Notes under the pieces: model-generated
The model's database searches: none
The model's input: only the letters and a program-made list of their open reading frames with translations
Told to the model about the DNA's origin: nothing
Position numbers and translations under genes: made by a program
Shown here: one piece after another, positions 42,846 through 50,597 of the stretch
Layout: each line of letters opens with the position of its first letter
Position numbering within the stretch: position 1 is the first letter of the stretch
Assembly (NCBI RefSeq): GCF_002736205.1
Contig: NZ_CP024091.1
Coordinates: 806,001-870,000, forward strand
Direction: 5' to 3'
DNA from: Pedobacter ginsengisoli
GTDB taxonomy: Bacteria; Bacteroidota; Bacteroidia; Sphingobacteriales; Sphingobacteriaceae
DNA: 64,000 bases

Positions 42846-44966
42846 ATGATTAAGGCGTGCCTCTTGATAAATGTCGGCTTAGTGTTGGCCTCTACACGCG
42901 TAAGTTTTACTTCAGTATTGCTGTGTGTCTCCTTTTTTGTTCTATTGATCACTTTGGTGGCTGCAGTTTTTATCTACAACCGGATTAATGCGACAAGTGA
43001 ACTCTATAAAAAGAGAAACTCAGCGGAGAAAGCGTCTTTGCTACAACAACATCTATATACATTTAATAGTAGTCAGATTGAAGCCTTTCAGAAATATTTG
43101 AGAAGAAAACTGAAAGCTTCAGTTAAAATGACCAACTCAGGATTATTAAGTCTTTGTATGATTATTTTTTTAATGTTTTGTAGTAAACCTGGATTTTCTC
43201 AAAGCACAAAAGCTACTGGTTCTTTTTGGGCTGATGGAGGGGTGATCATTACCGTGATTTTGATATTAATACCAATACTGGCTGGAATATGGCTGATGAT
43301 GGTTAAAGTGAATAACATATTCCGCCAGTATCAGGATAAACAGCGTTTACAGGAAGCCTCTGAATTGGCCAGATGGATTGATGAGGCAGACTCCCAGGAC
43401 TTGCAAGAGCTACTGAGTAAACGCAAAAAGGCGCTCGATTATACTTTAAAGCATAATGAATTATCTGGAGAAATAGCTGCTGAAGATGATAAAGGGTTGC
43501 TGCATCAAATACAAAGTGATCCGGGATTACCTGTTGTATCTCTGAAGAAAAGAGCCTTAAAAAGGCCCGGTGTTGACCCCCGGTTGTCAAAACTCATCTT
43601 ATGGTATCTGGGTGCCGCTACATGCTGGCTTTTGTTCGGAACTACTGTTGGAGAATACCTGGGGATAAAATTTGTTGCGCCGGATGCAGATCAGTTAAGT
43701 TGGTTGAGTTTCGGCCGCTTGCGCCCGGTACACACCAATGCCGTATTCTGGGGCTGGGCATCTTTGGGTATGATCGGACTCGGCTTGTATGTGGTTCCAA
43801 GGGTTGGCAATGCGCCACTTGCGAGTCTCAAACTAGGCTGGTATAGCTTTTGGCTTATTAATACAGCAGTAATTATCGGGAGTTTATGTCTTATGGCCGG
43901 AATTAACAATGGAGGGGGCGAATACAGAGAGTACACCTGGCCGGTAATGCTCTTTTTTGGTTTGGGTGTCATTTTTACCTTAATCAACTTTATGCAGACT
44001 GTTGCCAGAAGGACTACTAAAGAAATTTATATTTCCAACTGGTACATCATTGCAGCTGTCATTTTTGTCATCGTCATTGCTTTTGTAGCTTATGTCCCCT
44101 TCTGGCAGGATGGATTGGGCGAGACCATTATACAAGGCTATTATATGCACCAGGGTGTAGGGATGTGGTTTATGCTCTTTACCCTGGGCATTGTTTATTA
44201 TTTCCTGCCTCAGCAATTAAACAAACCCATTTATTCTTACAGCCTCGGTATTCTCGCGTTTTGGACGCAGATCTTGTTTTACACGGTGATTGGGACACAT
44301 CACTTTGTATTTAGTTCTATCCCTTGGTCATTACAGACAGTAGCCATTTTAGGAAGTATGGGCATGGTTATCCCAGTGGCGGCTGGTACAACCAATTTTA
44401 TCATGACCTTTAAGGGAGCATGGCACAAGGTGCCTTCGAGCTATACGCTTCCTTTTTTTATCGTTGGGATTATCTTTTACTTTACCGGTTCCTTACAGGG
44501 TACTGCAGAAGCTTTTCGTTCCACAAACCTGATTTGGCATTTCACTGACTTTACTGTAGCCCATTCGCACTTAACCATGTATGGGATCATCTGTTTCTTC
44601 CTTTGGGCAGGTATTTACGCGCTTGTTCCAAGGTTAACTGGAAAAGAAGCACCCCAGATTACCGTTGGTGCACATTTTTGGCTGGCTTTAATCGGTTTGA
44701 TGTTTTATACCATTCCATTGATGTACGGAAGCACATTGAAAGGATTAATGTGGATGGATGGTAAACCATTTATAGACAGTGTGGTGTTTATGGCTCCGTA
44801 TTGGTTATGGCGGGCCATAGGCGGAAGCCTGATGTGGTTGTCACATTTGTTCTTTGCCTATAATTTCTACAAAATGCTAAAAGGAAGTAATCAAACCATT
44901 GATGTTGCAGAAGCGGCTATAAAAAAGTTGAATCAATCGGATGCCTCAACAGAAAAAAAGTTTTAA
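42846..44966 (+). CDS. CcoN/NorB-like haem-copper oxidase superfamily subunit I with N-terminal extension
   Basis: 706 aa. Residues 1-245 are an unusual extension with three membrane segments (about 21-43, 98-118, 131-155) and soluble helices. The core has low-spin haem His296 in GRLRPVHTNAVFWGW, metal-B His435 (GYYMHQGVGMWF), the His485-His486 pair and His573/His575 in FTVAHSHLTMYG. The NorB Glu four residues after the first metal-B His is replaced by Gly, while Tyr479 sits where CcoN has its catalytic Tyr. So either an oxygen reductase or a Tyr-containing NO reductase. Context (NsrR-like, hmp, globins) favours NO. Confidence 0.85.
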   Translation: MIKACLLINVGLVLASTRVSFTSVLLCVSFFVLLITLVAAVFIYNRINATSELYKKRNSAEKASLLQQHLYTFNSSQIEAFQKYLRRKLKASVKMTNSGLLSLCMIIFLMFCSKPGFSQSTKATGSFWADGGVIITVILILIPILAGIWLMMVKVNNIFRQYQDKQRLQEASELARWIDEADSQDLQELLSKRKKALDYTLKHNELSGEIAAEDDKGLLHQIQSDPGLPVVSLKKRALKRPGVDPRLSKLILWYLGAATCWLLFGTTVGEYLGIKFVAPDADQLSWLSFGRLRPVHTNAVFWGWASLGMIGLGLYVVPRVGNAPLASLKLGWYSFWLINTAVIIGSLCLMAGINNGGGEYREYTWPVMLFFGLGVIFTLINFMQTVARRTTKEIYISNWYIIAAVIFVIVIAFVAYVPFWQDGLGETIIQGYYMHQGVGMWFMLFTLGIVYYFLPQQLNKPIYSYSLGILAFWTQILFYTVIGTHHFVFSSIPWSLQTVAILGSMGMVIPVAAGTTNFIMTFKGAWHKVPSSYTLPFFIVGIIFYFTGSLQGTAEAFRSTNLIWHFTDFTVAHSHLTMYGIICFFLWAGIYALVPRLTGKEAPQITVGAHFWLALIGLMFYTIPLMYGSTLKGLMWMDGKPFIDSVVFMAPYWLWRAIGGSLMWLSHLFFAYNFYKMLKGSNQTIDVAEAAIKKLNQSDASTEKKF

Positions 44967-44977
44967 AACTAATTGAT

Positions 44978-45997
44978 ATGGATTTTTTTAACAATCACAG
45001 ACAACTTTTTATAGGCGCATTTTTGTTATTCGTAGTGCTTACGCTGTTTGTATGCATCATTCCGGCTTTAAATAATGAGCAAAATAATGCCCCTTTACCT
45101 AATTCAATTCCTTTGGATGAACAGGCAATTTTAGGTAAGGCAGTATTTGTTGCGAACGGCTGTGTCGCTTGTCATACCCAGCAGGTACGCAATGTAGATA
45201 TGGATAAGGTCTGGGGATCACGTCCCAGTATTGCAGCGGATTATGCAGATAACCATAGAACGGATTTCTGGCGCAATACCGCTACCCTGATGGGTACAGA
45301 AAGAACAGGACCTGATTTAACCAATATCGGGAAACGTCAGCCCAGCGCAGACTGGCACCTGGTTCATTTGTACAACCCCCGTATTGTCGTAAAGGAATCT
45401 ATAATGCCTGCCTATCCTTTTTTATTTAAGATCAAAAATAAGCTGGAAAAAGGCGATGTGGCGGTAAATATTCCTGAAGAATTTAGAAATGGGCGCAAGG
45501 GGAAAGTCATTGCTAGTGCCGAAGTATTGCAGCTGGTCGCTTATTTAAAGGCATTAAAACAAACAAAATTGCCCGATGGCACACCTGAACCTGATTTTCT
45601 ATATAAGAAAGTTGGAGAACTTGGCTCAGGCTCAACACAAATGGAGACATCTAAAGAACTTAATGGAGCCATGTTGTACACCAATAATTGTCAGAGTTGT
45701 CATCAGGCCAATGGAGAGGGGTTAAAAGGGGCTTTCCCTGCATTGAAAGGGAGTAAAGTTGTACTTGACGAGAATGCAGAACTGATGGTGAACATCATAA
45801 TGAATGGTTATAGTGCAAGGGAAAGTGAAGGTTTTGGTTCAATGCCAGCAGTTGGAACCAATAACAGGTTGAAGCCTGAGGAGATTGCTGCGATTATGAA
45901 TCATGAAAAAACGAGTTGGGGGAATTCAGCTAAAAAGGTGACAACCGAACAGGTGAAAAAATTAATGGATGTGGTAAAAGTTAAAGCTGCCAAATGA
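44978..45997 (+). CDS. CcoO-like cytochrome fused to a class I cytochrome c domain
   Basis: 339 aa. One N-terminal membrane anchor (about 10-30). The CcoO-like part has CVACHTQQVRN (Cys62, Cys65, His66) with VWGSRPSIAADY and Met143 in SIMPAYPF. A second domain from about residue 225 has CQSCH (238-242) and a distal Met in GSMPAVG. It is a two-haem electron donor to the subunit I encoded 11 bp upstream, merging the CcoO role with a shortened CcoP. Confidence 0.9.
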   Translation: MDFFNNHRQLFIGAFLLFVVLTLFVCIIPALNNEQNNAPLPNSIPLDEQAILGKAVFVANGCVACHTQQVRNVDMDKVWGSRPSIAADYADNHRTDFWRNTATLMGTERTGPDLTNIGKRQPSADWHLVHLYNPRIVVKESIMPAYPFLFKIKNKLEKGDVAVNIPEEFRNGRKGKVIASAEVLQLVAYLKALKQTKLPDGTPEPDFLYKKVGELGSGSTQMETSKELNGAMLYTNNCQSCHQANGEGLKGAFPALKGSKVVLDENAELMVNIIMNGYSARESEGFGSMPAVGTNNRLKPEEIAAIMNHEKTSWGNSAKKVTTEQVKKLMDVVKVKAAK

Positions 45998-46006
45998 TGA
46001 AAAGTT

Positions 46007-46195
46007 ATGAAACTTGATGAGGTGTTCTGTTTTGAAGGAGAAACAGATCCGGGGGATGAAATGGCCGTTTTTGCAATATCCTCCAAAGCGCTTTCGGTAG
46101 CAGGCTTATTGGTAAATGCTTATGATGTATATGCAGATGAGCAGGCAAGGAAAATTGTTCAGCATTTAAAAAGTGTCTATAAAGTATTGTTGTGA
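46007..46195 (+). CDS. Short protein of the family annotated as phosphoribosylpyrophosphate synthetase-like
   Basis: 62 aa. Sequence MKLDEVFCFEGETDPGDEMA and AISSKALSVAGLLVNAYDVY matches the C-terminal half of a small Bacteroidota family that databases label phosphoribosylpyrophosphate synthetase, though no PRPP-binding motif is present. A full-length paralogue is at 54600. An in-frame stop just before the ATG shows that the N-terminal half is truly absent here. Function unknown. Confidence 0.65.
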   Translation: MKLDEVFCFEGETDPGDEMAVFAISSKALSVAGLLVNAYDVYADEQARKIVQHLKSVYKVLL

Positions 46196-46198
46196 AGC

Positions 46199-46468
46199 AT
46201 GGATCTCATGAAAAAAATATTTTTAACGAGCATTATTTTGTTTTTGTCGGCAACAGCTATGGCTTGTCCAGCCTGTGAGCAGCAGCAACCTAAACTATTG
46301 AAGGTAATAACCCATGGGGCAGGGCCGGATAGTAACTGGGATTATGTGATTGTCAGTATTACGGCCATCATCGTTTTGTTTTGTCTTTTTTTCTCTGTTA
46401 AATGGCTGCTAAGACCAGGAGAAAAATCTGCAACACACATCAAATTTTCAATCTTAAATCTGGACTAA
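46199..46468 (+). CDS. Small membrane protein with CPAC motif
   Basis: 89 aa (or 86 from the ATG at 46208, which gives a cleaner signal peptide). After the signal comes CPACEQQQPK, then HGAGPDSNWDYVIV and one membrane segment (about 48-68). This type is often next to cbb3-like genes in Bacteroidota. The Cys pair could take part in metal or haem insertion; speculative. Confidence 0.75.
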   Translation: MDLMKKIFLTSIILFLSATAMACPACEQQQPKLLKVITHGAGPDSNWDYVIVSITAIIVLFCLFFSVKWLLRPGEKSATHIKFSILNLD

Positions 46469-46469
46469 T

Positions 46470-46883
46470 ATGGAAGAGAAAAGCAAAGTGTTCATATTTA
46501 TTGACCACGAGCTTAAGCCGATAGCGGAGTTAATTTCTCCGGTCAACTTTGAACTGGATACCTCAAAATTGGTTGACGGTAAACATGTCCTTAGAATTGT
46601 AAGTAAGGATCCAACAGGCAAGGAAGGAATCAGGCTGATTCCTTTTGAAGTGAGGAATGGGCCAGCCATTGCGATAGAAGGAATCCAGGAAAATGCGGTT
46701 GTTGATGGCATTGTACCCATCATGATCAATGCCTATGGCAAAGGCAATCAAAAAAACTTTTTAATTGTTGGAAGTGAAACGCCACAAAGTATTCCATTTT
46801 GGATATTTATTTTATTAATTCTTTTTGTGGGGTGGGCCATTTATTACCTGGTTACTTCTTCATCTGTAAAATTATTTATATGA
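46470..46883 (+). CDS. Membrane-anchored beta-domain protein of the cytochrome cluster
   Basis: 137 aa. An N-terminal soluble beta-rich domain (about 1-105; PISPVNFELDT-like strands, SKDPTGKEGIRLIPFEVRNGP) resembles the immunoglobulin-like part of FixG/FixH-type accessory proteins. A C-terminal membrane segment follows (SIPFWIFILLILFVGWAIYY). No catalytic motif. It begins 1 bp after the CPAC protein stop. Probably an assembly or structural subunit. Confidence 0.7.
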   Translation: MEEKSKVFIFIDHELKPIAELISPVNFELDTSKLVDGKHVLRIVSKDPTGKEGIRLIPFEVRNGPAIAIEGIQENAVVDGIVPIMINAYGKGNQKNFLIVGSETPQSIPFWIFILLILFVGWAIYYLVTSSSVKLFI

Positions 46884-47266
46884 AAACGGACATTAATAAT
46901 TTTGAAGATATCGTATGGCTTGTAGATTCATTTTACAGCAAGGTACAGTCAGATGACCTGATAGGGCCCGTGTTTGATGCGGTAATTGATGATTGGGAAC
47001 CCCATCTGGAAAAGATGTATAAATTCTGGAATGCAGCGCTCTTTGGCATTGCTGGTTTTAAGGGCAATCCGTTTGCCAGGCATGAACCATTATCACTTGG
47101 TAAAGCACATTTTGACCGTTGGTTGGTTCTATTCCATAAAACTATTGACGAAAAGTATGCCGGAGCAATGGCTGCTTTAGCTAAAAAGAAAGCTGAACTG
47201 ATGGCTGAGATGTTCTTGAACAGGATACAAAATATGAAAGGTGGAACAGATACGGTAATTGTATAA
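46880..47266 (+). CDS. Group III truncated haemoglobin
   Basis: 128 aa from the ATG at 46880 that overlaps the previous stop (ATGA). The 2-on-2 globin has LVDSFYSKVQSDDLIGPVF at the start and the proximal His in AHFDRWLVLFHKTI (about residue 77). It binds NO or O2. It is one of two such genes in a row, inside the NO-linked operon; it may scavenge or deliver NO. Confidence 0.9.
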   Translation: MKTDINNFEDIVWLVDSFYSKVQSDDLIGPVFDAVIDDWEPHLEKMYKFWNAALFGIAGFKGNPFARHEPLSLGKAHFDRWLVLFHKTIDEKYAGAMAALAKKKAELMAEMFLNRIQNMKGGTDTVIV

Positions 47267-47272
47267 TCAGAT

Positions 47273-47671
47273 ATGATGGAAGAAAAACGAAAAGATATAG
47301 AGAACGAAACTGATGTGGAATTGCTGGTAAATAGGTTTTATACCAAAGTCAGAAACGATGCCCTTTTAGATGCTGTTTTTGCACCGGTTATTAAGGGGAA
47401 TTGGGATACCCACCTGAAACTTATGGTGGATTTTTGGTCGACATTATTGTTGTATACCAGAAAGTATAATGCAGACCCATTATCTAAACATCTGCCACTT
47501 GAACTCTCTATAGCTCATTTTGACAGGTGGATTCACTTATTTAATGAAACAGTTGATGAGTCGTTTGTAGGTGAAATTGCTGAAAATGCAAAAAAGAGAG
47601 CCTTAAGTATCGCAAGAATCATGAAAGCAGTTAAAGGAATTTCAGATGTTGAAGTCGATAACCAGAGTTGA
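47273..47671 (+). CDS. Group III truncated haemoglobin, second copy
   Basis: 132 aa, 6 bp after the first truncated haemoglobin. LVNRFYTKVRNDALLDAVFA and AHFDRWIHLFNETV with proximal His are conserved. The two differ widely outside the core, so the duplication is old or they came separately. Two adjacent globins of the same class are unusual and suggest different ligands or redox partners. Confidence 0.9.
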   Translation: MMEEKRKDIENETDVELLVNRFYTKVRNDALLDAVFAPVIKGNWDTHLKLMVDFWSTLLLYTRKYNADPLSKHLPLELSIAHFDRWIHLFNETVDESFVGEIAENAKKRALSIARIMKAVKGISDVEVDNQS

Positions 47672-48113
47672 TAAGGTAAGATGCCTAACGGCCATTTTTT
47701 GGCTTGGCTTTGTCATGTCAATTAGTTTTATGGAGGCGCCCTTAAAATTTTCAATCCTGAGTCTGACTGAAGGTTTGTCTTTAGGCAGGTTGGTGTTTAG
47801 TACCCTAAATCTATGTGAATGGGGTTTTATGGCGCTAATAGGGATTACGCTATTGTTGGGGCCAATATCGAGGTTTATAGGATTGATGGTAATTATAGTC
47901 TGTGTGCTATTGTTATTACAAACATTATGGTTTTTACCCCGACTGGATATGAGGGCTGTAATGATTATTAAGAAAGGGGATGAATTAGCACCCAGCGCGT
48001 TGCATTGGGGATATGTAGCGGTAGAAGTGATTAAAATGCTTTCTTTATTTATAATTGGATGGTTTGGTTTGACCGTGCAACCTGGCATTGGATACAACAG
48101 GAGATATTTATGA
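47646..48113 (+). CDS. Four-helix membrane protein, DUF4149-like
   Basis: 155 aa; overlaps the preceding globin by 26 bp. Four membrane segments (about 12-30, 50-70, 72-95, 125-143). FWLGFVMSISFMEAPLKFS near the start resembles DUF4149-type membrane proteins. Contains a few Cys and a conserved Glu; function unknown. Overlap implies coupling to the globin. Confidence 0.7.
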   Translation: MLKSITRVDKVRCLTAIFWLGFVMSISFMEAPLKFSILSLTEGLSLGRLVFSTLNLCEWGFMALIGITLLLGPISRFIGLMVIIVCVLLLLQTLWFLPRLDMRAVMIIKKGDELAPSALHWGYVAVEVIKMLSLFIIGWFGLTVQPGIGYNRRYL

Positions 48114-48586
48114 AAAATCAACCTATAAAACGCAGTGAAGATATGAAGCTGCTGTCCAGAGACCACCATTTTGGTTTACTGTTTTCCTGGAAGATAAAAC
48201 AGGGAATGGCAAAAAAGGTAGCTACCATTAGGATGAAGAGTTACCTTAATTTTTTCTGGCATCAGCATTTGAAAGATCATTTTCTGGATGAGGAAGTTTT
48301 GTTATTTAATCGGTTCGACCCGGAACAACTATGTGTACAGGCAAAAAAGGATCATCAACAGATCATTAACTTCATAGATGCTGTGAATTCCGCTGACCAT
48401 GGAGACTATATGGTATACGAAAGACTGATCACTTTTCTTAATGACCATATCCGCTTTGAAGAAAGAATAGTTTTTCCATATTTGGAAAACGTGTTATCTG
48501 AGTCGACCTTAAATGGTATTGGATATTTTCTGGAAAAACAACATCATGAATTCATAGACAATTATCCGGATGAATTTTGGAAATAG
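48110..48586 (+). CDS. Hemerythrin domain protein
   Basis: 158 aa from the ATG at 48110 (ATGA overlap with the previous stop). Metal ligands are visible: SRDHHFGLLFSW (His pair near 18-19), FWHQHLKDHFLDEEVLLF (about 47-64), KKDHQQI and DHIRFEERIVFPYL. This is the four-helix diiron fold, similar to YtfE/DnrN-type proteins that handle NO damage to iron centres. Fits the NO theme of the operon. Confidence 0.88.
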   Translation: MKNQPIKRSEDMKLLSRDHHFGLLFSWKIKQGMAKKVATIRMKSYLNFFWHQHLKDHFLDEEVLLFNRFDPEQLCVQAKKDHQQIINFIDAVNSADHGDYMVYERLITFLNDHIRFEERIVFPYLENVLSESTLNGIGYFLEKQHHEFIDNYPDEFWK

Positions 48587-48905
48587 TCATGGTTTAAACA
48601 ACATTAGCTTAACTGTTATTTGGGATGGAATAAGTTATGAGCTACAAACCTTTCCCAATGAATACCGTAGTTTAATGATGCTGATTTTTGACCGGATAGG
48701 CCCTGAGGAATTTGGGGTATGTCTGGGGATGGGAAAATGCGGTACTTGTCTGGTCGAAGTTATTCAAGGTCATACTTTAACTGATTTCGATAGAAATGAA
48801 AATACGACACTTGCTAAACACGGTGTCAATAACCTTAACATACGCATGGCGTGTCAGTTATTGATAGATGAACAGTGTAATGGAATGATTGTTAAAATAG
48901 TCTAA
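48570..48905 (+). CDS. 2Fe-2S ferredoxin-like protein
   Basis: 111 aa; overlaps the hemerythrin gene end by 17 bp. Cluster ligands CLGMGKCGTC (three Cys, C-x5-C-x2-C) plus a fourth Cys in MACQLL form a 2Fe-2S site. Probably an electron donor for the hemerythrin, the globins or the reductase. The start may be a few codons later. Confidence 0.85.
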   Translation: MNFGNSHGLNNISLTVIWDGISYELQTFPNEYRSLMMLIFDRIGPEEFGVCLGMGKCGTCLVEVIQGHTLTDFDRNENTTLAKHGVNNLNIRMACQLLIDEQCNGMIVKIV

Positions 48906-48915
48906 AAAACACCTC

Positions 48916-49395
48916 ATGGACAAACTTTTAAGAGATATCAGAAATTGTAAAGTATGTGAACGTTATCTTGAATTAGGAGCTAATCCAATAATTTCGGCAA
49001 GTTCGAAAAGCAAAATTGTGATCATTGGCCAAGCGCTGGGTCGAATTGTCCATCAGACAGGTATTCCCTGGAACGATAAAAGTGGAGATAATTTAAGAAG
49101 CTGGTTAGGTGTGGATAAGGCAACCTTTTATAATGAAGATATTTTTGCCTTAATGCCCATGGAATTTTGCTTCTCCGTAAAGGGGAAATCGGGTGATCTC
49201 CCACCAAGAAATGATCTGGCAGGCAAAAAACAAATGGCTTCAACAAGAAGTACTGACGATTTTAAAGAACCACATTACTATGGTCCTATAGAAATTGGTG
49301 ACAATTTTTATAGGAAAATGTATAAATATCAAAATCATGATTATAAAAGAAGTTTTAGCACAGTTAGCAGAGTCGCAAACGGGACCGATAATTAA
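48916..49395 (+). pseudogene. Frameshifted uracil-DNA glycosylase family gene
   Basis: The frame starts like a UDG: RNCKVCERYLELG, KIVIIGQALGRIVHQTGIPW and LMPMEFCFSVKGKSGDLPPR (up to about residue 98). Normal members continue with a Cys-containing LWH-type segment; in this frame the sequence turns into unrelated residues. In the next frame, from about 49211, EMIWQAKNKWLQQEVL resumes the family pattern and stops at about 49290. So a frameshift after the GDLPPR box, plus loss of the 3' end. Probably non-functional. Confidence 0.7.
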
Positions 49396-49654
49396 AGTAT
49401 TAGAAAGGGGAGATCAGTTTAAAGTGATCGTACTTGCTTTTAAAAAGGAAATGGTATTAAGAGCCCATCAAACACCTTTAAAGACTAAATTAGTCGTTAT
49501 TGAAGGGAAAGTAAGCTATAAGGAAGCGGGACGTTTAGTTGTGCTTGATCAGTTTGATGATTTGGAAATACCAAAGAAGGTTCTTCATAGTGTAGAAGCA
49601 ATAGCGGATAGCATTTGTCTGTTAATTCAATCTCAGGAGGCCGATAAATCGTAA
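49337..49654 (+). CDS. Small cupin-like protein
   Basis: 105 aa from the ATG at 49337 (a start at 49295 would overlap the UDG remnant). A single cupin-like beta barrel: LRAHQTPLKTKLVVIEGKV and LDQFDDLEIPKKVLHSVEA, with a His in each motif. Ligand unknown. Last plus-strand gene of the NO-linked cluster; similar small cupins often accompany hmp or nor genes. Confidence 0.75.
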   Translation: MIIKEVLAQLAESQTGPIIKVLERGDQFKVIVLAFKKEMVLRAHQTPLKTKLVVIEGKVSYKEAGRLVVLDQFDDLEIPKKVLHSVEAIADSICLLIQSQEADKS

Positions 49655-49674
49655 ATGTAATGGGCTGATGATTT

Positions 49675-50457
49675 CTAATAAGATTTAAAGTCAGATGGGC
49701 GAACTCTGGTAAATTGATAAAAGGAATTGCTGAAAGCTGAAAGACTTTGGTAGCCAATAGCGTAAGCAATTTCGCTCAGCGATTTATCAGTTTGCAGGAT
49801 CATTTCTAAGCTTTTTACAATTCTTAAAAGCTTCAGATACTGAAGAAAGGAGATGCCTAAAGTAGTCTGGAAAAGCCTTGATAAGGAGCGCGCGCTAAGC
49901 CCGAATTTATTGCCAATGCTCAGCATCGTATGTGTGTCTGCTATATTGGCATCCATATATTTCAAAATCATCTGCATGCGCTCGTTCTCTGTAAAGGGTA
50001 GGGCTATGGGCAATGCTCTGGTGCTGTTTGCAGGTAAAATGTTCTTAATGGTTTCCAGGAACTGGTATCTTGGATCACCTACATTTACCGGGCCTTCCCA
50101 TTTTTCGGTGTACTTAAGCATTTGAAGTAAAAGATCATTAATGGGATAAATTCCTACTCTTGTGTAAAAAGGATCCTTATCATCATCAAAGGCATAAAAG
50201 AACAAAGACCTAAGTACTGTTGCCGAATTTCCGACTCTTAATATGTGTTCCATTCCCTGAGGAATCCAGAAATAATGTCTGGCCGGGATCACCAGTATCT
50301 GGTTTTTAATATGAACATAAGCGAGCCCGCCTTCTACATAAGAAAGTTGTCCTTTGGTATGTTTATGCATAGGAATATGCTTTTCAGATCTTTCGTGCAT
50401 GACATAAACTGCACTTGAAGATTTATCGATTTCGGGTAAAGAGGCTATTAAACTCAT
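49675..50457 (-). CDS. AraC family transcriptional regulator
   Basis: 260 aa from the ATG at 50457. An N-terminal cupin-like sensor (HIPMHKHTKGQLSYVEGG, about 30-47) and a C-terminal double HTH: LSIGNKFGLSARSLSRLFQ and LSEIAYAIGYQSLSAFSNSF (about 235-250), ending FTRVRPSDFK. Divergent from the efflux operon at 50598, which it likely controls in response to a toxic compound. Confidence 0.9.
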   Translation of the reverse strand: MSLIASLPEIDKSSSAVYVMHERSEKHIPMHKHTKGQLSYVEGGLAYVHIKNQILVIPARHYFWIPQGMEHILRVGNSATVLRSLFFYAFDDDKDPFYTRVGIYPINDLLLQMLKYTEKWEGPVNVGDPRYQFLETIKNILPANSTRALPIALPFTENERMQMILKYMDANIADTHTMLSIGNKFGLSARSLSRLFQTTLGISFLQYLKLLRIVKSLEMILQTDKSLSEIAYAIGYQSLSAFSNSFYQFTRVRPSDFKSY

Positions 50458-50574
50458 TGGGGGCTTTAGGATTAGCAGACTAAATCTATGTACTTTAATT
50501 ACAAGAACTATAAATTTGGCTGGAATCATCAAATATATGGCTTATTACATAAAATTTAATTATCAGGCTGAACC

Positions 50575-50582
50575 TACTTTTG
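50575..50582 (+). promoter_or_regulatory. -7 box of the efflux operon
   Basis: TACTTTTG matches TAnnTTTG and lies 15 bp before the tolC-like ATG. No good -33 TTG was seen, in line with activator dependence (AraC protein next door). Confidence 0.45.
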
Positions 50583-50597
50583 CATCAAAATTATCAG

